Shown: piece by piece, positions 7,819 through 16,418 of the stretch
Layout: every line of letters starts with the position of its first letter
Numbering within the stretch: position 1 is the stretch's first letter
Assembly (NCBI GenBank): GCA_950096615.1
Contig: CATNCP010000022.1
Location: 1-47,684, forward strand
Source of the DNA: an uncultured Kangiella sp.
Lineage (GTDB): Bacteria > Pseudomonadota > Gammaproteobacteria > Enterobacterales > Kangiellaceae
Length of the DNA stretch: 47,684 nt
Direction of reading: 5' to 3'
Notes under the pieces: generated by a model
The model's database searches: none
Seen by the model: only the letters and a program-made list of their open reading frames with translations
Told to the model about the DNA's origin: nothing
Position numbers and translations under genes: made by a program

Positions 7819-8484
7819 TTATTGCTGTTCAGCGGTGAAGCCACCTTGCTTTGCTGAAGGATCATAAATAATTAAAGTCGCAAAGTTACTGTAGTTACTA
7901 TCTAAAAGCTCGTCTGAAAGATAAGCGATCCAGTCAGGGTGTGAGTTGTTATTGATATTTCCTACCGCAACAACTTCTACTTTAAAGTGCCTAGAGGGGG
8001 AGCTTATTGTTACAGAATTTGGGGTAATAGCCGCTTCAGAAGGAAATAGTGTCATGATGGTTTGTTTATCATCAGTTAACAAGTTACCGAGCGATGTTTT
8101 TAATGTGGAAAGATCGAGCTTTGTAGCTAGTAGTTGTCCGAAGTGTTCAGCGTTATCTTTGGGCTGAGGCCTGGAGTTGTAGTGAGAGCGTACTATTCCA
8201 ATAACATCACATTCTAGGTACTCCGATTTTACTAAGAGGTTCCTAGTATTTGACTCAACCATAGAGCGCTTTTTTAGGGACAAATATTCAGCGCAATTAT
8301 TCGCAGTACTATTAGTAAAGGTGATTTCAGTACGTTGTCTTTCTAAGGATGACTGCACACTTGCCAAGGACTGAAGCAATGAATGATCATAAATTTCAAA
8401 TGTGTTGTGCTTTGCTTCCTTTTTTTGACTAACACATGATGCAGCTGTTAGAAATAATAAGGAGATCAATATCTGTTTCATCAT
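7819..8484 (-). CDS. Hypothetical lipoprotein coupled to a muramidase gene
   Basis: This 221-residue protein has a lipoprotein signal peptide (lipobox TAASC, Cys 17) and no further membrane segment. The mature part is unrecognised; the C-terminal third (VEVVAVGNINNNSHPDW, then LIIYD) resembles the beta-strand pattern of secreted proteins with a DPSAKQGGFTAEQQ tail. Its ATG overlaps the stop of the upstream muramidase gene by four bases (8481-8484), so both should be made together. A lipid-anchored periplasmic partner of a muramidase could be an immunity protein or a localising factor. That role is inference from context only. Confidence 0.6.
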   Translation of the reverse strand: MMKQILISLLFLTAASCVSQKKEAKHNTFEIYDHSLLQSLASVQSSLERQRTEITFTNSTANNCAEYLSLKKRSMVESNTRNLLVKSEYLECDVIGIVRSHYNSRPQPKDNAEHFGQLLATKLDLSTLKTSLGNLLTDDKQTIMTLFPSEAAITPNSVTISSPSRHFKVEVVAVGNINNNSHPDWIAYLSDELLDSNYSNFATLIIYDPSAKQGGFTAEQQ

Positions 8485-9077
8485 ATAGTACCGAGTAATG
8501 CAGCTTCTTTGTTTCTGCGTGCGGAGTAAATATCACCAAAATTCTTTAAGATTTTAATCGCCGCTTTCCAGTTTTCATTGGTAACAGCTTTCCAAAACTT
8601 GGGAGTTCTACTTTGTAAATTGACCCCGTATTGGAATGAGACCGAAGCAATAACTGTTTGCGCTTGTTTGGGTAAACTTCGGAAAGTCGCTTTTGTTTGA
8701 ATAGGCTTGTTAGAAGACGCAGACTTCTTTGTTTTAAGCGGTGTCGCAGCATTATACTTAAGGGTTAATGTGCCTACGTGTTCTGCTTTCACGGCTTTAT
8801 CTATTAATGAAGCTTCTAATATGGAAATAGTCAAAGGACTAGTATTCAAAGCCTTCTGAGCTTGTTGCTGCTTTAATCCCAAGTAGGGAGTCAGTTTTGT
8901 TATAAGCGAAGCGGGTAGGTTGAGTTTTTTAAGATCTGCTTGGTTTCTTTGCCCCAAGTCAAAACCAGTGGCAATGGTGACGCCGCTTTTACTGCGTTGG
9001 GGGAGTGGAGCATAGCCTTTTAAGATTTGCCCTCCCTCCAGCTGACTAATAAATTTGTAGTCTATTTGTAGCGACAT
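8481..9077 (-). CDS. Pesticin / T4-lysozyme-like muramidase
   Basis: This 198-residue protein resembles the pesticin C-terminal muramidase family, which cleaves the glycan strands of peptidoglycan with a T4-lysozyme fold. Residues 9-22 (FISQLEGGQILKGY) carry the probable catalytic Glu 14. SGVTIATGFDLGQ carries Thr 34 and Asp 40, six residues apart as in the pesticin catalytic site. A helical C-terminal domain includes VIASVSFQYG. There is no signal peptide, so export would need a dedicated route, lysis, or a secretion system not seen here. It overlaps the downstream lipoprotein gene by four bases. A toxin, type VI effector or stand-alone autolysin are all possible. Confidence 0.7.
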   Translation of the reverse strand: MSLQIDYKFISQLEGGQILKGYAPLPQRSKSGVTIATGFDLGQRNQADLKKLNLPASLITKLTPYLGLKQQQAQKALNTSPLTISILEASLIDKAVKAEHVGTLTLKYNAATPLKTKKSASSNKPIQTKATFRSLPKQAQTVIASVSFQYGVNLQSRTPKFWKAVTNENWKAAIKILKNFGDIYSARRNKEAALLGTI

Positions 9078-9262
9078 GAAGTTAATTCCTTTTAACGTGC
9101 TATTCTGGATGTATCTTATATTCTATAGGTGGCTTTTAAAGCTATACTTTATAAAGGTGAGACTTGGTTCACGGGTTAAGCGAAAGACTTTTCCAAGATT
9201 AATGATGTAACTAAAAGCAGGAAATTGAGTCTTTAAGTAATTAACGCTAATGGAGTAATAGA

Positions 9263-9637
9263 ATGAAACTCAAGGTTGTTACAGGATTATTAACGCTTAT
9301 TTTCTTACTCTCGGGAGGAGCTAAGTTATTAGGCTTAGACTTTGAACTTGAGGCCTTTGAGCGCTGGGGTTACCCGTTGTGGTTTATGTATTTAACGGGT
9401 GCTGTTGAAGTTTTGGGCGCTGTTGTTTTATTGATTCCACGTTTGGCTGCGGTCGCGGCCTTGGGCTTAAGTGGTGTGATGGTTGGAGCTGTAGCGACAC
9501 ACCTCATGCATAGCGAGTGGATGATGTTAGTTATCGCGAGCGTTATTTTATTGATGGCGATGTGGCGCGCTTATGCAGGTAGAAGCGATTTGAGAAAAAT
9601 CTTACAAGCAATTACCGGGGCTTCGGCTGCACCATAA
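9263..9637 (+). CDS. DoxX-like membrane protein
   Basis: This 124-residue protein has four predicted membrane helices and fits the DoxX-like family. The N-terminal helix ends LLSGGAKLLG and the second contains YLTGAVEVLGAVVLL. Family members are small inner-membrane proteins, some linked to quinone or thiosulfate chemistry, but the precise activity is unknown. A GGAG is found 10 bases before the ATG. The last 26 bases overlap the 3' end of the convergent cytochrome gene. The 185 bases upstream show nothing I can name. Confidence 0.75.
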   Translation: MKLKVVTGLLTLIFLLSGGAKLLGLDFELEAFERWGYPLWFMYLTGAVEVLGAVVLLIPRLAAVAALGLSGVMVGAVATHLMHSEWMMLVIASVILLMAMWRAYAGRSDLRKILQAITGASAAP

Positions 9638-9932
9638 AGTCCAAGGCTTTTTGAAGCTCTTTTTCAGTGCAATCGAAACAGCCGCCTTTAGGAGGCATGG
9701 TTTTATAACCTTCTACCATGCTTTTCATCAAAGCATCTTCGCCTTTATCAATACGTGCTTGCCACTGTTCCACATTTCCACGCAAAGGCGCGCCGCCATG
9801 GCCACGTTCGTGGCAACTAAAACATGAACGGTAGTAAATACTTTCGCCGTCATTTTTTGGGGGCTCTTGGTTGCATCCAGCAAGCACCAAAATCAAGATT
9901 GCTATTAAAGAGAGTTTAAGCTGCGGGCTCAT
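9612..9932 (-). CDS. Cytochrome c5-like lipoprotein
   Basis: This is a 106-residue c-type cytochrome. A lipoprotein signal ends LVLAGC (Cys 19). The haem site is CFSCH, and the axial Met is probably in YKTMPPKGG. The extra Cys pair (GGCFDCTEKE) is a hallmark of the cytochrome c5 subfamily, where it forms a disulfide. It would carry electrons in the periplasm, anchored to a membrane by lipid. Its start overlaps the end of the GNAT gene by 17 bases, so they are probably co-transcribed. A second cytochrome c5 gene lies 0.5 kb away, suggesting a local duplication. Confidence 0.82.
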   Translation of the reverse strand: MSPQLKLSLIAILILVLAGCNQEPPKNDGESIYYRSCFSCHERGHGGAPLRGNVEQWQARIDKGEDALMKSMVEGYKTMPPKGGCFDCTEKELQKALDFMVQPKPR

Positions 9933-10398
9933 GATCGTTCACCATATCTTTAACCATATAAAGGCAATCAGCCAAAGGCATGATTTCTGGGTATTCTTGC
10001 ACCTTAAAACCGAGTCTAAGGTAAAGGTTTTTAGCACGAGTGTTGGCTTTTAGTACGAATAGGGAATAGCCCTTGCTGTCGAACTGTTGATCGCCAATCG
10101 CCATTAATTGTTTGATAAGCTCAGTGCCGACTCCCTTGCCTTGTAGATTGGGCTTAACCACCAGTCGTCCAAGGTGCGTGTAACCAAGTCTTTGGTAGGT
10201 TTGGCCAAAAGCGACGACTTGTCCGTTGTCGATCAATACTCGGCTGTGGAGTTCATTGAGTTTTAAATCGTCGGCAAATGTTTCGGCAGTAAAAGGGAAG
10301 CGTACGCCTGGCCCAGCCCAAATATCGAATACTTTAGGGCTTCGAACCCACTCCATGACTTCGAGTAAGTGAGCTTGTTCCGGCTTAATGCACTGCAT
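9916..10398 (-). CDS. GNAT-family N-acetyltransferase
   Basis: This 160-residue protein has the GNAT fold. The acetyl-CoA binding motif A is visible as LGRLVVKPNLQGKGVGTEL (V..xxQxxGxG), followed by FVLKANTRAKNLYLRLGF, the usual N-A-x-x-x-Y-x-x-x-G-F region. It would transfer an acetyl group from acetyl-CoA to an amine; the substrate cannot be read from the sequence. It lies between two cytochrome c5 genes on the same strand and overlaps the downstream one. Confidence 0.8.
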   Translation of the reverse strand: MQCIKPEQAHLLEVMEWVRSPKVFDIWAGPGVRFPFTAETFADDLKLNELHSRVLIDNGQVVAFGQTYQRLGYTHLGRLVVKPNLQGKGVGTELIKQLMAIGDQQFDSKGYSLFVLKANTRAKNLYLRLGFKVQEYPEIMPLADCLYMVKDMVNDHEPAA

Positions 10399-10419
10399 AA
10401 ATCGTAAATTTCAGGCACA

Positions 10420-10442
10420 AAAAAGCCGATCAAGCGATCGGC
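10420..10442 (-). terminator. Intrinsic terminator of the upstream cytochrome c5 gene
   Basis: GCCGATC and GATCGGC form a seven-bp stem around a four-base loop. On the minus strand the stem is followed by six T, just beyond the stop of the 144-residue cytochrome. It separates this gene from the GNAT-cytochrome pair. Confidence 0.8.
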
Positions 10443-10454
10443 CTTTTAGAGTGA

Positions 10455-10889
10455 TTACTTGCTTTCTTCTAGCATGTAGTCAACAACAGCTTTGATTTCG
10501 TCGTCTGAACAGTCTGAGCATGTACCTTTTGCAGGCATTGCGTTGATACCGTTGATGGCGTTTTCATAAACTGTTTCGATGCCTTTAGACATGCGCTCGT
10601 CCCAAACTGCTACGTCGCCCATAACTGGAGCACCAGCAACGCCAGAAGCGTGACATGCGGTACAGTAGGTGTTGTAGATATCTGCTGGTTCACGAGGACC
10701 TGAAGACGCTGTTGTTGGAGCCGTGTTTGATACTTGTGGTACCTCATCGCCTTCAACATAAATTTTGTGGACTGGCTCTAAACGATCTTTAACGTTTGAG
10801 TCACTCAAGTGTGTCGCTGCCGCTGCGCCGGCAAATACTGCTGCTGTGAAGCTCACAGCTAATACGAACAAGGATTTAACTTTAATCAT
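10455..10889 (-). CDS. Cytochrome c5
   Basis: This is a 144-residue monohaem cytochrome c. The hydrophobic N-terminus (KSLFVLAVSFTAAVFAGAAAA) is a signal peptide or uncleaved anchor. A Pro/Thr/Ser-rich linker follows, then the haem motif CTACH at about residue 76 and a probable axial Met in INAMPAKG. The second Cys pair (GTCSDCSDDE) is the c5-type disulfide. It acts as a periplasmic electron carrier, with terminal oxidases as likely partners. It has its own terminator at 10420-10442. The 254 bases to the divergent thioesterase gene presumably hold both promoters; none was assigned. Confidence 0.85.
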   Translation of the reverse strand: MIKVKSLFVLAVSFTAAVFAGAAAATHLSDSNVKDRLEPVHKIYVEGDEVPQVSNTAPTTASSGPREPADIYNTYCTACHASGVAGAPVMGDVAVWDERMSKGIETVYENAINGINAMPAKGTCSDCSDDEIKAVVDYMLEESK

Positions 10890-11143
10890 GGTCTCTCTCT
10901 ATCAATACAGATCATCGGCTCTAAGCTTACACCAACTGAGTAAACTTGCCCAAACACCCGAGGGCGGAAATTCAGTGCGCAAATTATAACCGTAATCTGG
11001 GCGTGATCAAATAGCCGATGCGAAATAACCCAAAGTTATTCCGAATATTCACTTTAAGGCATACTTTTTTATGGGTAAATCAGGCACAATGGCCTTAAAT
11101 TCTAGGTGGTGGACCATCTCTTTGGTCATCTCGGAGACGTAGC

Positions 11144-11605
11144 ATGGGTTCTCTACAGCGAGATGCTTTGCATATGCTCGGCGAAGCACTGGTAAACAAC
11201 ATTCCTTTCAATCGGCATATTGGTCTTAAATATCAAACAGTTAGTGAGGAAGAGTGTGTGATTACTTTCGATATGAAGCCCGAATTGGTCGGCAATTATA
11301 TTCAAGGGATTTTGCACGGTGGAGTGATTTCATCAGCGATGGATATGGTCGGCGGAACTATGGCTGCCGTAGGGATTTTGCACAGCAATCCGGCAACACA
11401 TCTGGATGAACTGAAAAAAAAAATCGCCAAATTAAGCACGATCGATTTGCGCGTGGATTTTTTACGCCCAGGGCGAGGAAAGACTTTTTTTGCTAAAGCC
11501 GAGTTACTGAGGGCGGGTAAAAAAGTCGCTGTGGTGCGTACTGAATTAATTAACGAGAACAATACCCAGATTGCGGTAGCAACGGGTACTTTTATGGTTG
11601 GCTAG
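11144..11605 (+). CDS. Hotdog-fold thioesterase, YigI/PaaI type
   Basis: This 153-residue protein matches the hotdog thioesterase family, which hydrolyses acyl-CoA thioesters. The key signature GNYIQGILHGGVISSAMD contains the HGG turn and a downstream Asp typical of the active site. A second strand region reads TIDLRVDFLRPG, the usual x-L-x-V-x-F-x-R-P segment. The size fits YigI-like medium/long-chain acyl-CoA thioesterases. GGAGACG lies nine bases before the ATG. RarD follows after 37 bases on the same strand, probably as a two-gene transcript. Confidence 0.8.
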   Translation: MGSLQRDALHMLGEALVNNIPFNRHIGLKYQTVSEEECVITFDMKPELVGNYIQGILHGGVISSAMDMVGGTMAAVGILHSNPATHLDELKKKIAKLSTIDLRVDFLRPGRGKTFFAKAELLRAGKKVAVVRTELINENNTQIAVATGTFMVG

Positions 11606-11642
11606 TTCGCCTACATTCTATATTTTTCAATAGGTTATCGTC

Positions 11643-12596
11643 ATGACAGCTGAAAACACTACGAATCAGCAATCGCCTCATTTGTCGCATAATAACGACC
11701 AAGAACAAAAAAATAACAAAGCCGGTTATTTATGCGGCCTTGGCGCTTTTGTCATCTGGGGCTTGGCACCGATTTATTTCAAAGCAGTGCAACAAGTGTC
11801 GGCTTTAGAGATTCTAGCGCACCGTGTGGCTTGGTCTGTACCGGTGGTCTTATTGATCATGTTTATCATTAAGCGTCCTTTTCCCAAGGGTGTGCTTAAA
11901 GATAAGAAAACCATGGGGATATTGGCGGTAACCGCTGTGTTGATTTCGGGTAACTGGCTGGTATTTACTTGGGCGGTGACACACGATCGGGTGCTTGAAA
12001 CCAGTTTGGGCTACTTTATTAATCCACTGATTAGCGTGGCTTTGGGGATTTTCTTCCTCAAAGAGAAACTGTCGATTTGGAGTAAGTGGGCGCTTGGCTT
12101 AGCTATTGCTGGCGTGGCCTATCGAGTGGTCGTGCTCGGTGGTTTGCCGTGGGTGTCGTTATTCTTGGCGTTCTCTTTCGGCTTCTATGGGTTGCTCAGA
12201 AAGCAGGTTAATATTGGGCCGTTACAAGGCTTGCTGGTCGAGACCTTGATGGTGCTGCCGATTACTTTGGGTTATATCTATTACCTGTGGTACACGGGTA
12301 CGGGAAGCTTCCTTAATTTATCTCTAACCATTGATTGGTTGCTGGTAGCGGGCGGTGTTATCACAACGGTGCCATTGGCGTTGTTCTCTGCCGGCGCGCG
12401 AATTCTGCCTTTAAATACCATCGGTTTTTTACAATATCTCGCGCCGAGTTTGACCTTTATTCTGGCAGTGTTCGTGTTTAAAGAGCCCTTCAATCTCGAT
12501 TTATTAACTACATTTGGCTTTATTTGGGCTGGCCTAGTGGTTTATACCATTGGTGTGGTTAGAAACAATCGTCGTAAGAAAGTGGTCGTCGGCTAA
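11643..12596 (+). CDS. rarD: RarD, EamA/DMT-superfamily permease
   Basis: This 317-residue protein has about ten membrane helices in two EamA halves. It starts its first helix with the typical RarD text GYLCGLGAFVIWGLAPIYFK, and HRVAWSVPVVL and LETSLGYFINPL are also characteristic. RarD was named for a chloramphenicol-sensitive phenotype and is a putative drug/metabolite exporter; its natural substrate is uncertain. The 35 residues before the first helix are polar and Gln/Asn-rich, longer than usual. The gene ends two bases from the convergent GFA gene. Confidence 0.88.
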   Translation: MTAENTTNQQSPHLSHNNDQEQKNNKAGYLCGLGAFVIWGLAPIYFKAVQQVSALEILAHRVAWSVPVVLLIMFIIKRPFPKGVLKDKKTMGILAVTAVLISGNWLVFTWAVTHDRVLETSLGYFINPLISVALGIFFLKEKLSIWSKWALGLAIAGVAYRVVVLGGLPWVSLFLAFSFGFYGLLRKQVNIGPLQGLLVETLMVLPITLGYIYYLWYTGTGSFLNLSLTIDWLLVAGGVITTVPLALFSAGARILPLNTIGFLQYLAPSLTFILAVFVFKEPFNLDLLTTFGFIWAGLVVYTIGVVRNNRRKKVVVG

Positions 12597-12597
12597 T

Positions 12598-13023
12598 TTA
12601 ATCGCTGGCTGAGCTCGCGGTAAACTCAACGTTTAGCCAGAGCTGGCGCCAGCGCATGAGCTTTTCTTGGCCAGAGATCTGCTTTGGAGATGCCGATGTG
12701 GCGTCTTGCAAAGTGTCTTTATCGCTGAGTAACGAGGCGTTTATCGCGCCTTTCACAGTCTGTGCATCATCATAGGTTACCGCGACAACATCTGGGCAGT
12801 TTGGGCATCGTAAAAATTGCGCTTGCTCAGAGCCTTGTTTTAAAACCTTCAGCGAACGATCGGAAACAATGGTGAGTTGTCCGTCAGGATCGGAAATATA
12901 GGATATTCCACGCTCGGTACAGAAGTCACAATCGCAAGCGCGAGGCTGGTAGTGCTTTAAAGGCTTCGGAAGTGACAAGATCAATTCAACCTCGCCACAG
13001 CTACAAATTCCTGAATATTCCAT
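12598..13023 (-). CDS. GFA / CENP-V-fold zinc protein
   Basis: This 141-residue protein fits the GFA (glutathione-dependent formaldehyde-activating enzyme, CENP-V) family, which has a zinc-stabilised beta fold. The visible Cys ligands are GICSCGEVE near the N-terminus, CDCDFCTERG, and FLRCPNCPDVV. Family members may help glutathione adduct formation, but many have no proven activity. The expected zinc-site cysteines are all present. It starts eight bases after the MarC gene stop and is probably co-transcribed with it. Confidence 0.78.
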   Translation of the reverse strand: MEYSGICSCGEVELILSLPKPLKHYQPRACDCDFCTERGISYISDPDGQLTIVSDRSLKVLKQGSEQAQFLRCPNCPDVVAVTYDDAQTVKGAINASLLSDKDTLQDATSASPKQISGQEKLMRWRQLWLNVEFTASSASD

Positions 13024-13031
13024 GGTTACGT

Positions 13032-13664
13032 TTAGCCTTTTGATGACTCAAAAGTTTCGAGCCATTCAAAGATATGGAAAGCTTCTAATATAAACTCTAG
13101 TGACATGGCGGCGAGAATCAGGCCCATGACACGAATCAGAATAGCGGCGCCGTTCTGACCAATAACTTTTAGAATGGGCCCAGCTGCCAGCATGAAAAGA
13201 AAAGCAACAGCAAGTACCGCCAGCATAATTAAGCTGGTTCCAACCTGTGTTTGAATATCGTAAACATGATTATCGGTTAGCAGTATCGCTGCCATGATAG
13301 CGCCGGGCGTTGCAATTGACGGCACGGCTAAGGGGAAGACGGCAATGTCGTGCCCTTGCTCTTTTTCTCCGCCTGAACTAAAAGCTAGCGCATCGCCAAA
13401 AATCATTTGTAGGGAAAAAATAAAAAGGATCATGCCGCCGGCTACCTGTAGTGAGACTAGGCTAATGCCCATGGCGGAAAGAAGAATCTGTCCAATGACT
13501 ACCGCGCCAATCAATATGATCGCTGAATAAATAATCGCCTTAACTGCGGTCTTAAAGCGCTGTTTTGGGGTTAAAGTCGCGGTCAGTGATGCGAAAATCG
13601 CTAAAGTACCAATCGGATCGATTGTAGCCCAAAGAATTAATGCGTCTTTAATGAACTTTTCGAT
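13032..13664 (-). CDS. MarC-family membrane protein with apparent AUC start
   Basis: The clear MarC-family frame runs to a six-helix protein of about 210 residues. The N-terminal signature FIKDALILWATIDPIGTLAIF is present, and GGAxxxFSLQMIFG and PSIATPGAIMAA are conserved landmarks. No ATG, GTG or TTG exists between the upstream in-frame stop (13698-13700) and that signature. The only codon placed correctly for the family's usual Met is ATC at 13664-13662, exactly six bases after AAGGAG. An internal TTG at 13514 would delete the first helix. So either AUC starts translation here or a G-to-C change broke the ATG. The transported substrate of MarC proteins is unknown. Confidence 0.78.
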   Translation of the reverse strand: MEKFIKDALILWATIDPIGTLAIFASLTATLTPKQRFKTAVKAIIYSAIILIGAVVIGQILLSAMGISLVSLQVAGGMILFIFSLQMIFGDALAFSSGGEKEQGHDIAVFPLAVPSIATPGAIMAAILLTDNHVYDIQTQVGTSLIMLAVLAVAFLFMLAAGPILKVIGQNGAAILIRVMGLILAAMSLEFILEAFHIFEWLETFESSKG

Positions 13665-13801
13665 GGTAATCTCCTTAATATGAATGGTACTTGGTGATCA
13701 TACACTAGGCAGTATACGACAAAGTAAGGGGTAACAATTGGACGCAATATAGATGGGGGTATTTCTTATTATTTCAAGGGCTTACTGGGAAGTGCCCAAG
13801 G

Positions 13802-13838
13802 AGGTCGGCCTAGCGAGAAGGAGCAGCTAAGCCAACCT
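13802..13838 (-). terminator. Imperfect hairpin after the TonB-dependent receptor
   Basis: AGGT-GGC-TAGC pairs with GCTA-GCC-ACCT across a ten-base loop, with two symmetric single mismatches. It lies 38 bases beyond the receptor stop on the minus strand. There is no T-run, so a terminator role is uncertain. Nothing else was seen between 13665 and 13875. Confidence 0.3.
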
Positions 13839-13875
13839 GGGGGTAACAACAATAAAATTTACAACTAACTTTAGG

Positions 13876-16296
13876 TTAGAACGTTAAGCGGAATCCTGCC
13901 GAAAAAGTTCTACCCGCACGTGTCGTGCGATCTTTTAGGAAAGAAGCATGGTCACGAATTTCTTCATTACCCATGTTTTCGCCTTTTAAGAATAATAATA
14001 GGTCAGCATTATCAAGATAGACGTTATAGCCGACACTCATGTTGACCAAAGTGTAACCTTCAGTAGGGAACTCTTCATCAGCCACTTGGTTCTGATCGTC
14101 GGCTTTAATCACCGTAAAGTCGGCGCTTAAATCACCTTGAACAAAGCCGATATTACCGCCTAAACGCTTGGCAGGAGTACGAGGTAAGTAGCCGCCGCTG
14201 TCTAAAGTCGCTCGCGTATAGTCACCAAAAAGACCTGCTTTCCAATAAGAGTCACCTTCATAACCAAAGGTCCAGTCGATCTCCGCTTCTAAGCCAGTGA
14301 AGGTTGCATCGCCTTGAGTGAACTCAAAGATTGGGAACTCATCATGTTCTTCGTGATCATCATGACCGCCACCTGTGCCGTGGTCATCTTCGTGCTCGTG
14401 GTGAGCAAGATAGATGTAGTCAGATACTTGGTTGTGGAATAGAGAAACGGACGCGTGTACCTCGTCTGTGTGATAACGCAAACCAATATCAATATTTTTA
14501 GCGGTTTCTTTGTCGAGATTTTCGTCGCCCACTTCAATGCTGAGAGTCGCTAGGTGAGGAACATAGCTGTTATCGCTGTCAGGATCTTCAACACGACCAG
14601 CATTAGAGTAAAGCTCTTCAACGGATGGTAAGCGTTGAGCGAATGCTAAGTTGATGGGTAAAGACCACTTATCATCCATGTGCCATACAGTTCCTGCTGC
14701 AAAACTATAGGCTTTGTCGTCACGCTGAGCACCGTCGAAGTTTGCTGTACTGGAGACATCAATTTTTTGTTGATCAAGACGTAACCCTAGCTCGGTGTGC
14801 CAGTTGCCTTGATCGATTTCTTCCAGCCAGAAAATACCATAGTTTTTGGTGTTAGAAGCAGGAATAAAGGTTTCGGCTCCTACTGCTGCGAAATCACTGT
14901 CGCTAAGTTGTAGGCCGAATGCGCCTTGCCAACCGTTCCATGAATTATGTACCGCTTCAAGGCGAAGCTCTTGTGCATCATTGGTGAAACGTGTGCTGAT
15001 CTCATCGCCTTCGATTTCTTGGTGCTCGTAGTCAGTTTTTGAATAGTTGAACTTAAGGTTTTGGAAGCCGGCAAACGGATCGCTTAATTGACCTTTAAGG
15101 TTATAGCGCTTTTGCTCTAGATCGAGGAAAACATTTTCGTCGTGCTCACCATGCTCTTCATGTTCTTCGTGCTCATCTTCATGCCCATGTTCTTCTTCGT
15201 GTCCGTGCTCTTCATGCCCGTGAGCGTGCCCCGGTAAGCCGTAAGAACGTTCAAACTCGGTATATGACATACCGATAAAGCCACGATCGCCAATATAAGA
15301 AACGCCGAAGCTGCCACCTTTTGTGTCGGTGCGAGTGTTATTTAAGGTGCCGCCGTACTCTTCCTCATGTTCCTCGTGCTCTTCTTCGGTCTCGCCCTCA
15401 TGCTCGTGAGCTTCTTCGGCGCGCAAGAATGATGATTCAGCAAAGCCAGGAATTTCGTAGTCATCAGTTTCAGACTTGAAACCATCGATGTTGAAAGCAA
15501 AGTTGCCAGCAGATGCTGTAACGGTACCAACAGTACTGCGTTCGCCGGTAGTTGAGTCGGCTGCTCTAGCTTCAAAACCACCTTCGATACCATCCGTTAA
15601 ATGCTGTGGAATGCGGTTATCGACCACATTGACCGCACCGCCCACAGCGCCGCCACCGTAAAGTAATGTTGCAGGTCCTTTTAAGACTTCCACGCGCTCA
15701 GCCAAAAGTGGTTCGGCCGCAATCCAGTGATCGGGGCTGGAGTTTGATGCATCTTGTGTTGAGCTGTTGTTACTTAGAACGGTAACGCGATTACCTTGTT
15801 GCCCACGAATCACAGGACGGCCAGCGCCTGAACCAAAACTGGAAAGGTTGATACCAGGGGTTTGGGCTAGCGTTTCGCCAATATTGGCGCCACGATTTTT
15901 GACCAACTCATCGCCGCTGATAATAACGGCTGGTGATGCCATTTCGAGACTTGAGTGCTCGAGAGGGTTGCCCGTGATGACTAAAACTTCAGCGTTTTCT
16001 GGAGTAAGATTAATCGATTTGTCGCTGCCGTCATGACGAACGGAGCGGTTGATGTGGCCTTCGCTACCACCTTTGATGTCTAGAACATAGCGACCTTCTT
16101 CAAGGTTCTCAAAAGTAAACTTGCCGCTAGCATCAGTGGTCGTGGATAAATTCTGTGCGCGAAGATGGACTTCAACGCCTTCAAGTGGTTGGTTGTCGTC
16201 ACCAGTAATGACGCCTGAAAGGTTCTTTTCAGCCGCTAATGCGCTCTGGGAAGCTAAAACTCCCATAATTAATAGACTTAGTGTTCTAAGTTTCAT
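13876..16296 (-). CDS. TonB-dependent outer-membrane receptor, ZnuD-like, His-rich loops
   Basis: This 806-residue protein has a signal peptide ending SQSALA. A carboxypeptidase-regulatory-like domain (about 23-95) comes next, then a plug domain with VITGNPLEH, SGDELVKNRG, RGQQGNRV and LYGGGAVGGAVNVVD, and a 22-strand barrel ending AGFRLTF. Three predicted surface loops are extremely rich in His and Glu: about 291-315, about 355-385 and about 640-665. Such loops are known in ZnuD-type zinc receptors, so uptake of Zn or a similar metal complex powered by TonB is likely. A tonB-like gene lies at the right end of the window. A DUF2946-like gene precedes it on the same strand. I saw no clear Zur or Fur box immediately upstream. 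Confidence 0.88.
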   Translation of the reverse strand: MKLRTLSLLIMGVLASQSALAAEKNLSGVITGDDNQPLEGVEVHLRAQNLSTTTDASGKFTFENLEEGRYVLDIKGGSEGHINRSVRHDGSDKSINLTPENAEVLVITGNPLEHSSLEMASPAVIISGDELVKNRGANIGETLAQTPGINLSSFGSGAGRPVIRGQQGNRVTVLSNNSSTQDASNSSPDHWIAAEPLLAERVEVLKGPATLLYGGGAVGGAVNVVDNRIPQHLTDGIEGGFEARAADSTTGERSTVGTVTASAGNFAFNIDGFKSETDDYEIPGFAESSFLRAEEAHEHEGETEEEHEEHEEEYGGTLNNTRTDTKGGSFGVSYIGDRGFIGMSYTEFERSYGLPGHAHGHEEHGHEEEHGHEDEHEEHEEHGEHDENVFLDLEQKRYNLKGQLSDPFAGFQNLKFNYSKTDYEHQEIEGDEISTRFTNDAQELRLEAVHNSWNGWQGAFGLQLSDSDFAAVGAETFIPASNTKNYGIFWLEEIDQGNWHTELGLRLDQQKIDVSSTANFDGAQRDDKAYSFAAGTVWHMDDKWSLPINLAFAQRLPSVEELYSNAGRVEDPDSDNSYVPHLATLSIEVGDENLDKETAKNIDIGLRYHTDEVHASVSLFHNQVSDYIYLAHHEHEDDHGTGGGHDDHEEHDEFPIFEFTQGDATFTGLEAEIDWTFGYEGDSYWKAGLFGDYTRATLDSGGYLPRTPAKRLGGNIGFVQGDLSADFTVIKADDQNQVADEEFPTEGYTLVNMSVGYNVYLDNADLLLFLKGENMGNEEIRDHASFLKDRTTRAGRTFSAGFRLTF

Positions 16297-16418
16297 TGTG
16301 GTATTTCCTCAAAATTTCTAGCATATGCTTGAGCCCACGGACTTACCGCAGAGACAACTTCTCTCGGTTCAGCGAGGGACCAATAACGTAAAAGTTAGTT
16401 TTTAAAGTTAGTGAGTAG

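Noticed and set aside
14289-15593. Several open frames on both strands inside the TonB-dependent receptor
   Set aside because: They are shadows of the receptor, produced by its skewed His/Glu codon use.
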